Shown one piece after another: positions 17,578 through 26,362 of a stretch of DNA of 64,000 bases. The notes beneath the pieces were generated by a model. That model made no database searches. It was given only the letters and a program-made list of their open reading frames with translations, and was not told the DNA's origin. Source of the DNA: Candidatus Bathyarchaeota archaeon (lineage in GTDB: Archaea > Thermoproteota > Bathyarchaeia > Bathyarchaeales > Bathycorpusculaceae); NCBI GenBank assembly GCA_026014745.1, contig JAOZHS010000002.1:744001-808000 (forward strand). The letters are read 5' to 3'. The position numbers and the translations under genes were made by a program. The number at the start of each line of letters is the position of its first letter. Position 1 is the first letter of the stretch.

Positions 17578-17585
17578 TTTATAAG
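17578..17585 (+). promoter_or_regulatory. TATA box, leaderless promoter
   Basis: TTTATAAG is centred about 25 bases before the ATG at 17606, the spacing expected between an archaeal TATA box and the first transcribed base. This supports a leaderless transcript starting at 17606. Confidence 0.55.
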
Positions 17586-17605
17586 TTTAAGAAATGTTGG
17601 CTAGA

Positions 17606-19645
17606 ATGGTTTGCATGACAAAACTGTGGGTTTTCGTCATATTGATAACGTTAACATTGTTAACGTCGGTTTTTATTGGAAATGCCTCCGCAGCCAATAG
17701 CCCGAACTGTTATGTGGGCATAACATTTGGCGGAACCACAGTGGAAGAAGCAAAACAACTAATCGACCAAGTAAAATCGTACATGAACCTTTTTGTGGTT
17801 GCGTCATGGACCATAAATGGTGGACCAAACGCGTCTGGGCTAACAGAAATCTGTGATTATGCCACAGCCGCCAACATGCACGTCATCGTTTACTTCAATT
17901 TTATTTTTCAAAACTACACTGGCAGCATTGGAAGTCGCTATAATTCTACCACTTGGGATGACTACGATATGTCGCCGTGGCATCGAGACTGGCTAAACGA
18001 AGCAAATGACCGCTATGGCGACAAATTCTTAGGCGCCTACCTCTATGATGAACCAGGAGGAAAACAAATCGACTGTGGCTACTGGAACAAAAACAACGCC
18101 ACATTCGCAGGCACCCCCATCACAATCTATCGCAACGCCACAACCTACGATGACGTCGCCAGAATCTTCACATCCAACATCGCCCGCAGCGGAAGCATGC
18201 AAGTCCTCACAAACACCACTTATCGATACAATCTAACGCACACAATTCCCGTCTTCACTTCAGACTACGCACTTTTCTGGTTTGACTACAAAGCAGGATT
18301 CGGCACCGTTTTTACTGAAATAGGAGAATTACACGAACAAAACAGAAAAATAGAACAAATCGCGCTGTGCCGAGGCGCCGCTAACGCTCAACACAAAGAT
18401 TGGGGCGCGATAATCACGTTTGCCAGTTATAATCCAATCACCCCCGAAGACGGAACAACCCTGCTCAATGACATGACTATGGCTTATGAGGCGGGAGCAA
18501 AATACGTCATCATCTTTAACTATGTAGTTGATGGGAAATGCTTCTTTACTGATGAGCAGTTTAACGCTATGAAACAATTCTGGGACAACATCCATGCATC
18601 TCCAGAAAGGCAAGGTATGTACAGTGGGCAAGTCGCCTTTGTGTTGCCAAATAATTATGGCTGGGGACTACGGGCACCTCATGATAAGATTTGGGGATTC
18701 TGGCCTGCCGATAACCAGTCGACACAAATCTGGAATAACATGAATGCCCTAATTGACAAGTACGGTCTAAACCTAGACATTGTCTATGATGACCCCCAGG
18801 TTGACATTCAAGGACTCTACGGTAGAACCTACCTGTGGAACAGCACCCTAAACCTCAACGACGATAACTTTGCAAGCCAACCCTACGTGTATATTCCCTT
18901 AGTCGGCTTTGTGGGTACAGTTGCAGGCGTATCCACCTATTGGGTTACTAAACGCAAAAAACAAACACCCCCAAAACCGCCATCTGCGCCTACACCGCAA
19001 CCACAAGTTATGACTACGCAGGGGCCATTGGTGCAAATCCAACAAACCCAACAACCACTACAAAGACCCAAAAGCATGCTTAAACCAAAAGTCGATTTAA
19101 ACCCAATCTTTGACTCATTCACCCAAACCATAGACCCCCTGTTTGATATTTTGGGGGCTCTGCATGGAGTGGTGAACTGGCAAATAGTAAAGGATAGTAT
19201 AGAGCATTGCAAATTTTTCAAGGTGATAGGCGCAAGGGACGCTGTTGGAAACCTAGATTTCCACAACCTAACACTCGCAGTCAAGAACCAGCAGCCCCAA
19301 GTTGCAGCCCAAGAATGTCGAGCGCTGATGAAAACGTTGCATGCTAACCTATCGACGCTTGCCACAGAAAACTACGACAAGGAAACCCAAGCCAGCTACA
19401 CTGCCCTTAAAGATGCAGTTGAGGGCTATGTTTTGCTTGACGATTTCTTGTTGGGACAGGTTTTAGGCGACGCCCAAGCTGAGAAAGAAAGAACCGCCCT
19501 TACTACGGTTCTGGAGGGCTACATTGAACAGGTTGATGTGGACGGCTTCACCGAATTAGTTGAAGCATTACGCAAAGGCACAGTCTTAGATGTTACAGCT
19601 AGCCGCACTCTGCTTCGAAGCGCACAAAAACAGACACTAAACTAA
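17606..19645 (+). CDS. Membrane-anchored glycosidase-like protein with cytoplasmic helical domain
   Basis: 679 residues from ATG 17606 (leaderless spacing; a Met three codons later is also possible). A signal peptide is followed by an extracellular TIM-barrel-like domain of ~400 residues with 'GAYLYDEPGG' (a candidate acid/base Glu) and 'KYVIIFNYVVDGK' strand ends, as in DUF4434-like glycoside hydrolases. Then come one membrane helix near 435-455 with a Lys/Arg stop, a Pro/Gln-rich linker of ~50 residues and a ~170-residue all-helical cytoplasmic domain without recognised motifs. Such an outside-enzyme/inside-helical design could couple glycan contact to a cytoplasmic partner. The function is unproven. 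Confidence 0.7.
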   Translation: MVCMTKLWVFVILITLTLLTSVFIGNASAANSPNCYVGITFGGTTVEEAKQLIDQVKSYMNLFVVASWTINGGPNASGLTEICDYATAANMHVIVYFNFIFQNYTGSIGSRYNSTTWDDYDMSPWHRDWLNEANDRYGDKFLGAYLYDEPGGKQIDCGYWNKNNATFAGTPITIYRNATTYDDVARIFTSNIARSGSMQVLTNTTYRYNLTHTIPVFTSDYALFWFDYKAGFGTVFTEIGELHEQNRKIEQIALCRGAANAQHKDWGAIITFASYNPITPEDGTTLLNDMTMAYEAGAKYVIIFNYVVDGKCFFTDEQFNAMKQFWDNIHASPERQGMYSGQVAFVLPNNYGWGLRAPHDKIWGFWPADNQSTQIWNNMNALIDKYGLNLDIVYDDPQVDIQGLYGRTYLWNSTLNLNDDNFASQPYVYIPLVGFVGTVAGVSTYWVTKRKKQTPPKPPSAPTPQPQVMTTQGPLVQIQQTQQPLQRPKSMLKPKVDLNPIFDSFTQTIDPLFDILGALHGVVNWQIVKDSIEHCKFFKVIGARDAVGNLDFHNLTLAVKNQQPQVAAQECRALMKTLHANLSTLATENYDKETQASYTALKDAVEGYVLLDDFLLGQVLGDAQAEKERTALTTVLEGYIEQVDVDGFTELVEALRKGTVLDVTASRTLLRSAQKQTLN

Positions 19646-19650
19646 GCTGC

Positions 19651-20997
19651 TTAGGTTTGCTCTTTGCCTCGGCCTCTTAACTTCGCCAAATTCGTAAATG
19701 CCCAACGAAGTGAGGGGGTGCGCCAAATCTTGTCGTTTAAGGCTGTTCGACCCATATTTTTACTATAGAAGGTGCCCCGCATGTATTCTTTGGCGATGTA
19801 GCGCCAAGAGTAGAAGCGATTGTAGAATTCACGACGGTTCTTAACCAAATCGAACTCGCCAAGTATGGGGTTCTCAAAAACCGGTGTTTGAAGGTCAAAT
19901 TTACTCCAATCTTTGGAGACTTTCCAACCCAACTCTTCAAGGTAACTCATCATATGCGTACCAGGGTAGGGTGTTGCTAGACAGAGGTAAACGTAATCTG
20001 GGTCAGCGCGATGAATAAAATCAAAAGTCTGCTTCAGAGACTCTTTAGTTTCGCCAGGGTACCCAATAATAACCGACATGGCAACGGATAACCCGACTTT
20101 TTTAGCCATTTTGACGGCTTTCTCATTTAGTTCCACAGTTGTTTTTTTGTGGACGGAGTCAAGGATTTTTTGGCAACCTGACTCAGCGCCGAAGCTGATG
20201 AGTTGGCAGTCAGCGGCTTTCATTTTTTCAAGGACTTCTCTGCTGATGCGGTCTACGCGGGTTTGGCAATCCCAAGGTACATTGATTTTTCGGCGGACCA
20301 TTTCGTCGCAGATTTGCATGGCACGGTCTAGGTCGTAAGTGAAAGCGTCATCGTAGAAGCTAAAAGCTCCTGCGCCAGCGTCATGGTTGCTTTTTAGCCA
20401 TTCTAATTCGTCTACGACTTTGATGGGGTCTCGGGCGCGGAAAGGTTTACCCGCCATCCTCGAAGACACACAGTAGCTGCATTGGAAGGGGCATCCGCGG
20501 CTAGTCAAAATTGGCAGAATGGTACGACCAAAGAAACGGTACTGTTTGAGGGCGAAGTACTGGTAAGCGGGATAGGGCAAGTCGTCGAGGTTCTGTATGA
20601 AGGGGCGGTCGGGGGTTTGGATGAGTTTGCCGTTTTGGCGATAAGATATGCCTTGTACGCTGCTGAGGTCGCCGCCGAGTTTTTGAAGCAGCTCCATTAT
20701 GGTGATTTCGCCTTCACCGCGCACAACGATGTCTATCGCGGGTTCCTCGGTCAGGACTTCTTTGTCAAGAAAAGTCGCGTGAGGTCCACCTAAAATTACG
20801 GTGCAGTTGGGTACGTTTTGTTTGGTGACTCGTGCCATCAAATAAGCAGACCCAATAGTAGGCGTCACTGAGGTTATGCCGACTACGTCGGGTTGGTAGC
20901 TGGCGAACTCTTTGCCCAAAGCTTCATGATTCAAACCGAGCGCGAGGCAATCGAAGACTTTGAGTTCATGCCCACTCTTCTCGATAACCGAAGCCAA
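19651..20997 (-). CDS. B12-binding-domain radical SAM protein; true start lies upstream
   Basis: The coordinates use TTG at 20997, the first standard start, but homology demands more. The same frame upstream encodes 'LKVALVIPPSFDIRKLWCPN', the canonical first strand and loop of the B12-binding domain, and no ATG, GTG or TTG occurs between the in-frame TGA near 21127 and 20997. ATC at 21099 is the likeliest site. The core has 'TSRGCPFQCSYC' (C-x3-C-x2-C), 'DDAFTYD' and 'QTRVDRI', and is closest to the protein at 23647 in the window. It follows the 21116 gene on the same strand, probably as one transcript. A cobalamin/SAM-dependent methylation or carbon-carbon chemistry is expected; the substrate is unknown. 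Confidence 0.86.
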   Translation of the reverse strand: MASVIEKSGHELKVFDCLALGLNHEALGKEFASYQPDVVGITSVTPTIGSAYLMARVTKQNVPNCTVILGGPHATFLDKEVLTEEPAIDIVVRGEGEITIMELLQKLGGDLSSVQGISYRQNGKLIQTPDRPFIQNLDDLPYPAYQYFALKQYRFFGRTILPILTSRGCPFQCSYCVSSRMAGKPFRARDPIKVVDELEWLKSNHDAGAGAFSFYDDAFTYDLDRAMQICDEMVRRKINVPWDCQTRVDRISREVLEKMKAADCQLISFGAESGCQKILDSVHKKTTVELNEKAVKMAKKVGLSVAMSVIIGYPGETKESLKQTFDFIHRADPDYVYLCLATPYPGTHMMSYLEELGWKVSKDWSKFDLQTPVFENPILGEFDLVKNRREFYNRFYSWRYIAKEYMRGTFYSKNMGRTALNDKIWRTPSLRWAFTNLAKLRGRGKEQT

Positions 20998-21115
20998 ATA
21001 AGCAAGCCCGATGGGGAGGTTGGGGCACCAGAGTTTGCGTATGTCAAAAGACGGCGGGATAACTAAGGCAACTTTGAGTTTTTTCTTTGCGAGGGAGATT
21101 TTAAACTCAGCCGTT

Positions 21116-22492
21116 TTAACGCATCCTCATCACGGACTTTATGAAGGGAACTAACCCATCCCGTCGGATTCTACGCAGAAGCGTCTTGGGCGCCGTGTTA
21201 AACCCGCGTTGGTAACGTTGCTGAATTGCGACGACGTCTTCATAGTTGAATTGGTCAGTTTTTACGAAAGCCAAAAAGTCATCCATGCGGTCATAGAGGT
21301 GCTTCTCCAAAACCTCATCATAGAGCTTACTGGTTGGACAGGCGATGAACACATAGAAGGTACACCAGTCGGGACCAAGCTTCTTGGCAAACTTGTAAGT
21401 AGCCTCCATATCTGCCAAGGTTTCGCCGGGGATTCCCAGCATGAACGAGGCAGCGATGTTTATTTTCGCTTTGCGAACCATTTTGAAGGCTGCTTCAATC
21501 TTTTCGGGGGTCGTGTGAGTGTTGAGCTTTTCTAAAATACGCGGAACACCAGATTGGATACCAAAGAAGATGGTTCTACAACCCGCAGCATACATTTCTT
21601 TGAGTAAATCTTCAGAGAGCAAATCAACGCGTGTGTCACAAGCCCATTCAATGTCGAGGTTGTTTTCGCGTATCTGGTGGCAGAGTTCAATTGTGCGTTG
21701 CTTGTTAATCGTAAAGTTATCGTCAATGAAGTAGATGCCTTTGGAGCCGAATTTCTCTTTCATATATTTGAGTTCGCCAATCACCCTCTCAGGGCTAAAA
21801 GCGCGGCACTTCATGCCCCAGAGTTCCTTGGTTTCACAGTAACTACAATCATAGGGGCAGCCACGCATAACATGCATGACATCTGCGGGTTGGGCTTTTA
21901 GGTATCCGAGGTGGCGGTCATAGAAATTCATATCCAACAGATGACGCGCTGGATAGGGAATTGTGTCTAAATCCTCGATTAGTTTGGGTGGGGTTTTGGA
22001 GATTTTGCCGTTGAGTCGGCAGGCGACGCCGGGGATTTGCGCGATGGTTTTCTGGTCTGCGCCTTTGGTTATTTGGGTGGCTAACTCGATCATGGCGCGT
22101 TCGCCTTCGCCCATCACGGCGTAGTCAACCTCTGGGTTTTCCAGAGCAGAATCGGGCAGATAGGATGCATGCCAACCGCCGAACACAACTTTAGTTGAAG
22201 GAGAGACTTCTTTGATGACTTTAGCCATTTCTACGGCGCGACGGTAAGTTACGGAGCCGCAGGTTATGCCGACTATGTCGGGTTTGCGTTTTGCGACTTC
22301 GGTCTTGACAAACTCTATGGTTGAGCGGAGTTGATAGTTGTCAAGCATTTGGACTTCAAAACCGGCTTTCTCCAATGCGCCGGCAACGTAGGATAATCCT
22401 AATGGGGGGAGTCTGGCTGGCACACCCCAAGGCGAATCAGTTGGTGGAATGGTGGTCATTAATAGAATCAATGGAATTTTCCCCTCACTCAT
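21116..22492 (-). CDS. B12-binding-domain radical SAM protein
   Basis: 458 residues. The N-terminal cobalamin-binding domain carries 'LPPLGLSYVAGALEKAGFEV', 'PDIVGITCGS' and 'VVFGGWHASYLP'. The radical SAM motif is 'MRGCPYDCSYC' near 210, followed by 'IYFIDDNFTIN' and 'ACDTRVDLLSED'. It is of the BchE/HpnR-like class B type, used for methyl transfer to lipids, pigments or other unactivated carbons. It is the first gene of a two-gene run with the next family member (stop at 21116, downstream open frame beginning within ~20 bp). The window's several paralogues suggest successive modifications of one product class, possibly membrane lipids. Confidence 0.88.
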   Translation of the reverse strand: MSEGKIPLILLMTTIPPTDSPWGVPARLPPLGLSYVAGALEKAGFEVQMLDNYQLRSTIEFVKTEVAKRKPDIVGITCGSVTYRRAVEMAKVIKEVSPSTKVVFGGWHASYLPDSALENPEVDYAVMGEGERAMIELATQITKGADQKTIAQIPGVACRLNGKISKTPPKLIEDLDTIPYPARHLLDMNFYDRHLGYLKAQPADVMHVMRGCPYDCSYCETKELWGMKCRAFSPERVIGELKYMKEKFGSKGIYFIDDNFTINKQRTIELCHQIRENNLDIEWACDTRVDLLSEDLLKEMYAAGCRTIFFGIQSGVPRILEKLNTHTTPEKIEAAFKMVRKAKINIAASFMLGIPGETLADMEATYKFAKKLGPDWCTFYVFIACPTSKLYDEVLEKHLYDRMDDFLAFVKTDQFNYEDVVAIQQRYQRGFNTAPKTLLRRIRRDGLVPFIKSVMRMR

Positions 22493-22628
22493 GTCAACGT
22501 GTACTCAATAGCATGAGTTTGTTTGATAATAAAGTTAACTGTGTTACCATATTTCGGCGAGTTTGGCGGAAACGCAGCAGTAACCGGCAAAGACGTAGTC
22601 GGCTGGGTGCAGTGGTGTCGATTAACGC

Positions 22629-22635
22629 TTATATG
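22629..22635 (+). promoter_or_regulatory. TATA box, leaderless promoter
   Basis: TTATATG is centred about 28 bases before ATG 22660 with no Shine-Dalgarno sequence between them, consistent with a leaderless mRNA for the downstream gene. Confidence 0.5.
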
Positions 22636-22659
22636 TGATTCAACTCCAAATCATCTTGC

Positions 22660-23556
22660 ATGAAAAAACCGCTAATAGCCCTCTATGTTGTAGTCATAGT
22701 ATGCAGTATATTGGCGGTTTCGCTTCTACAGAATCAACTAAGCATTAACGATAACTCGCAGCCCACCCCACAAACTACCCCCCAAACCAGCGCCCAAGCC
22801 CCAGCCAACAGCACCATCGACCCGACATTGCAAAACGCCATAACCAACGCCGTTAACTTCCTCGAACAAACCCAAGACCCCACGGGACTCTTAATGCAAA
22901 ACGTACTCTATCGCCAATTCGGCATAACCGAATTCAACACGTCCCTACAACGCTTTGACCAGATCCTTGACTCAAACCATGAACCAATCAACCGCGTATT
23001 CCGCAGAATCGCTGACCACAACAACCAAGTCTACCCAGACGACTTCAAGGCAGTAACCGACCAACTGGACCGCGTCACTGTCCCCGCCCTCTACTCAGAC
23101 GTCATGGAACTACCAGACGACTACCTTGAAAGGCTCACAAATGCTCGAGACGATGGCTTTTATTTCGCGCAGAAATCAACCGAAAACAGTGGAGGTTATC
23201 TGTTGACGCATGCTTTATTGGCGGTTATTTGGCTGGAAGAAAACAATTGTGACCTTCAGCTCCCAGCAGACTTCAAAGAAACGCTCTACAGAGATACCGC
23301 TGCTTTGATAGGTGACGGGTCAAAAGTCAATGACATACAACTGGAGGCAGCCGCGTTTCTATATGAAGCAGGCCAAGGCGATTTGATAAGTGATGAGTTT
23401 GTGCAGAACGTTCTTGCAGCGCAGTTTATTGATGGGGGATGGGCGATTAGTCAGGATGTGCCCAGCAACACCTATTGGCATCCCACTGTCTTGGCTTTGA
23501 TGATGCTGTTGCATGTAGCTTATCCAGCTCAAGAGTATCCGCCCATGCTTGCATAA
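22660..23556 (+). CDS. Secreted protein with prenyltransferase/cyclase-like repeats (tentative)
   Basis: 298 residues. An N-terminal membrane/signal helix (5-25) is followed by a Gln/Pro/Thr linker and a helical domain. The near-C-terminal 'DGGWAISQDVPSNTYWHPTV' resembles the 'DGGW' repeat of alpha/alpha-toroid proteins (terpene cyclases, pectate lyases of family 10, alpha-2-macroglobulin-like domains), and an earlier hydrophobic helix pair fits such a toroid. No catalytic Asp-rich motif is evident. It lies between B12-binding radical SAM genes, on the same strand as the next one ~90 bp downstream. Beyond a secreted helical protein, the function is not recognised. Confidence 0.6.
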   Translation: MKKPLIALYVVVIVCSILAVSLLQNQLSINDNSQPTPQTTPQTSAQAPANSTIDPTLQNAITNAVNFLEQTQDPTGLLMQNVLYRQFGITEFNTSLQRFDQILDSNHEPINRVFRRIADHNNQVYPDDFKAVTDQLDRVTVPALYSDVMELPDDYLERLTNARDDGFYFAQKSTENSGGYLLTHALLAVIWLEENNCDLQLPADFKETLYRDTAALIGDGSKVNDIQLEAAAFLYEAGQGDLISDEFVQNVLAAQFIDGGWAISQDVPSNTYWHPTVLALMMLLHVAYPAQEYPPMLA

Positions 23557-23646
23557 AACCCTAACTAATCCAACATCATTCAAACTGAGTGGGATAGGCT
23601 TAATTAATTCGCGGTTAAAAGTATACAAAAAAGGGAGGCGGGAAAC

Positions 23647-25083
23647 ATGACAAATTCACGCAAAATAAGAGCCTTGTTGATTAGTCCGCCTCCTGCGTCG
23701 CGCTGGGCATTTGTAGATTACCAAAGCCCCACCATCGGTCTTGCCTACTTAGCGGCTGTTCTACAAAAAGAGGGACATGAAGTCCAAGTGATCGACGCCC
23801 CAGCGCTGCATCAAACGTTTAGCCACATCACACAAATAATTGGGAGCTTCCAACCCGACCTTGTAGGCATAACCGCAGTATCTGCCACTTTTAACTCGGC
23901 ACTCCAAGTCGCCCAAATCGCCAAACAAGCCAACCCCAAAACCCTAACGGTCATAGGCGGCCCCCATGTATCCATCGCAGAGGACCAGTTCCTTCTGCAG
24001 CACCCCGAAGTGGACTTCGTCGTCAAAGGAGAGGGCGAACAAACCATACTGGAACTGGCACGCTACGCAGCTAACCCAAACGCCAGTGACCCAGACGGCA
24101 TTGCAGGAATATCTTTTGCCAAAAACGGTCAAGTAACCCACACCAAAAGCCGCGCCTGCATCCAAAACCTCGACAACTTACCGTACCCCGCATGGCAACT
24201 GTTCCCCCTAATCAAATACCGCTTGTTCATGAAAATCGGTATCCCCATGCAAACCAGCCGAGGCTGCACCAGCCAATGCAGTTTCTGCACCATCCCAACC
24301 ATGGCAGGCAACACCAATCGAGTTCGCAGCCCAAAAAGCATAGTCGACGAAATGCAATACGTTAAAGCAAACTACCATGCAGACTACGTCACATTCACTG
24401 ACGAGGTCTTCACTTACGATAAGCGACATGCTATAGGCATCTGCGAAGAGATTGCTGCCCGCCGTGTCAAGTTGCCATGGGATTGCCAAACCCGCGTGGA
24501 TTTAGTTTCGCCAGAACTTTTAGCACAAATGAAGGCAGCTAATTGCCAATGCATTAATTTCGGCATAGAATCTGGAAGCCAACAAATTCTGCGCGCCATG
24601 CACAAAGGAACCACCGTCAAACAAAGCGCAGACGCTATTCGGTGGTCTAAGGAGGCGGGATTGTCAGTTACGGTGTCTTTGGCGTTGGGTTATCCGGGTG
24701 AAACCCAAGAAACGCTGATGGAAACTATGGAGTTCATCAGACGAACCCAGCCCGATGACCTTTACCTGTTTTTGGCGACGCCGTTCCCAAGCACCCAGCT
24801 TCGAGAGGTCGTTTCAGATTTGGGGTGGAAGATGTCGCAGGACTGGAACACCTACGAGATGCAAACCGCCAGCTTTGACAACCCCGACATACCTTTCGAC
24901 CAGATAAACAAAGCTCGAGAAATCTTTTACAACCAACTCTACTCGCCAGCCTATATTCTTCGGCACGCAGTCAAACGCACGATTTATAGTCAAATCATGG
25001 TGGAGAATGCGTTGCATCAGTTGCTGTGGCGGATAAAGTTGACGTGGCTTTCGTCAAATTTCAAGAGATTCGTACGCCTATAG
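23647..25083 (+). CDS. B12-binding-domain radical SAM protein
   Basis: 478 residues. 'PTIGLAYLAAVLQKEGHEVQ', 'GITAVSATFNS' and 'VIGGPHVS' define the cobalamin domain. 'TSRGCTSQCSFCTIPTMAG' gives the SAM-cluster cysteines (C-x3-C-x2-C), followed by 'FTDEVFTYD' and 'WDCQTRVDLVSPE'. It is most similar to the 19651 protein through the whole length, including the C-terminal ~90 residues, so the two look like a duplicated pair on opposite strands. A Shine-Dalgarno GGGAGG is present 5-10 bases before the ATG. The substrate is unknown. Confidence 0.89.
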   Translation: MTNSRKIRALLISPPPASRWAFVDYQSPTIGLAYLAAVLQKEGHEVQVIDAPALHQTFSHITQIIGSFQPDLVGITAVSATFNSALQVAQIAKQANPKTLTVIGGPHVSIAEDQFLLQHPEVDFVVKGEGEQTILELARYAANPNASDPDGIAGISFAKNGQVTHTKSRACIQNLDNLPYPAWQLFPLIKYRLFMKIGIPMQTSRGCTSQCSFCTIPTMAGNTNRVRSPKSIVDEMQYVKANYHADYVTFTDEVFTYDKRHAIGICEEIAARRVKLPWDCQTRVDLVSPELLAQMKAANCQCINFGIESGSQQILRAMHKGTTVKQSADAIRWSKEAGLSVTVSLALGYPGETQETLMETMEFIRRTQPDDLYLFLATPFPSTQLREVVSDLGWKMSQDWNTYEMQTASFDNPDIPFDQINKAREIFYNQLYSPAYILRHAVKRTIYSQIMVENALHQLLWRIKLTWLSSNFKRFVRL

Positions 25084-25205
25084 AAGCAGCTGTCAAACTT
25101 TACTTTTCTATATATACCAATAAAGGTGCAATCAATAACTTTGAGTGAACTAGGGAAAACCATTTATGTCAACAAAACAGATGACCAAAGACAACAGGCA
25201 CCACA

Positions 25206-26258
25206 ATGCAAAAAACAAACAAACTCGACGAAATCGATGCGAAAATTTTACAAACGCTCCTTAAAGACTCTAGGACCAGCTATACAGCAATAGCTAAAAA
25301 CTGCAACTTATCAGTCACCGCCGTAAAAAGACGCCATGAACGCCTCAAAAAAATCGGCGTGATAAATGATGAAATCATGCTGGTTAATCCCTACAGTTTA
25401 GGTTTCAAATGTATTGTTGACTTAGGAATTATAACCACTGTAGAAAATGAGCAGGAAGTTGTACAATTCCTCAACAGCAAACCCTACATCTGCGGTGCCT
25501 CAGGCAACTTTGGAAGATACAACGTTCATGCATTCATAGTACTTACCGACACGGAAAAACTATCAAGCATCCTCGCAGAAATTGAGACCAACCCAAAAGT
25601 TCTCATTATAGACAGCCTCATCTGGGCAGAACCAATAAACATGGATCACCCCGAGAACTTAATAATTAAACCACTAAAACAAGCTCAAACAGGCCTAAAG
25701 CCACTTGAAGTTAACCAAAACACCGAAAATTTAGACGAGACAGACAGACAAATTACAGCGTTACTCGCACAGAACGCTCGAAAGCCCTTCCGAGAAATCG
25801 CCAAGCAACTGGGCATTTCGCCTAAAAACGTGATTTACAGGTATAACCGGCTTAGAGGAAAAGTGTTGACCAAAGCAACAATATCTATTGATTTGAATAA
25901 AATCGGCTATTTAGCTTTGGCACACGTTTTTATCAAGGTTTCCAACCGAAGCAAGATGCAACAAATAGTTGATAAAATCTTTAGAATACCAAACTTGATT
26001 GTGGCAATCAGATTGATTGGACCATATGATGTTAGGGCTTTGGTGGCTATTGAGAATTTTGATGATCTGTTTGAGGTTACAGAGAATTTCCGAAAAATAA
26101 GAGGTATTGAAAAAGCAGACACATATTTGTATAGGTCATTTTGCAGGTGGCCACTTAACTTATTTGCTTCTCTGCTTTGGACAAAGGGGCAAATTCACCC
26201 GTTCCTACCAGAGGCACAAATTCAAACCGAAGAACAACAACATTCTGCCGCCGCCTAA
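25206..26258 (+). CDS. Tandem Lrp/AsnC-type regulator (two HTH-ligand units)
   Basis: 350 residues made of two similar halves. Each has an AsnC-type winged helix ('LDEIDAKILQTLLKDSRTSY' at the start; 'LDETDRQITALLAQNARKPF' near 178) followed by a ligand-binding-like alpha/beta domain. Most Lrp proteins have one unit and form octamers, so a fused dimer is unusual. A TATA box (CTATATATACC) is near 25112-25122, leaving a long leader. Siroheme decarboxylases (AhbA/AhbB) share this architecture and the next gene is a SPASM radical SAM protein, so that enzyme role was considered. The second-domain motifs look like ordinary Lrp. Confidence 0.78.
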   Translation: MQKTNKLDEIDAKILQTLLKDSRTSYTAIAKNCNLSVTAVKRRHERLKKIGVINDEIMLVNPYSLGFKCIVDLGIITTVENEQEVVQFLNSKPYICGASGNFGRYNVHAFIVLTDTEKLSSILAEIETNPKVLIIDSLIWAEPINMDHPENLIIKPLKQAQTGLKPLEVNQNTENLDETDRQITALLAQNARKPFREIAKQLGISPKNVIYRYNRLRGKVLTKATISIDLNKIGYLALAHVFIKVSNRSKMQQIVDKIFRIPNLIVAIRLIGPYDVRALVAIENFDDLFEVTENFRKIRGIEKADTYLYRSFCRWPLNLFASLLWTKGQIHPFLPEAQIQTEEQQHSAAA

Positions 26259-26362
26259 AAAAAACCGTAAACAATATTTAACGCATAATCTTTTTGTAGT
26301 CCGAGAAATATAGGGTAAAGAAAGAAAAAAATGGGAATCTCTTGGAGAATGGGGGTTTTGAG

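Noticed and set aside
25206-26258. Siroheme decarboxylase (AhbA/AhbB fusion) instead of Lrp regulator
   Set aside because: The winged-helix plus ligand-domain order fits both, but I do not see the conserved His/Tyr-rich substrate segment of the decarboxylases; kept only as an alternative.
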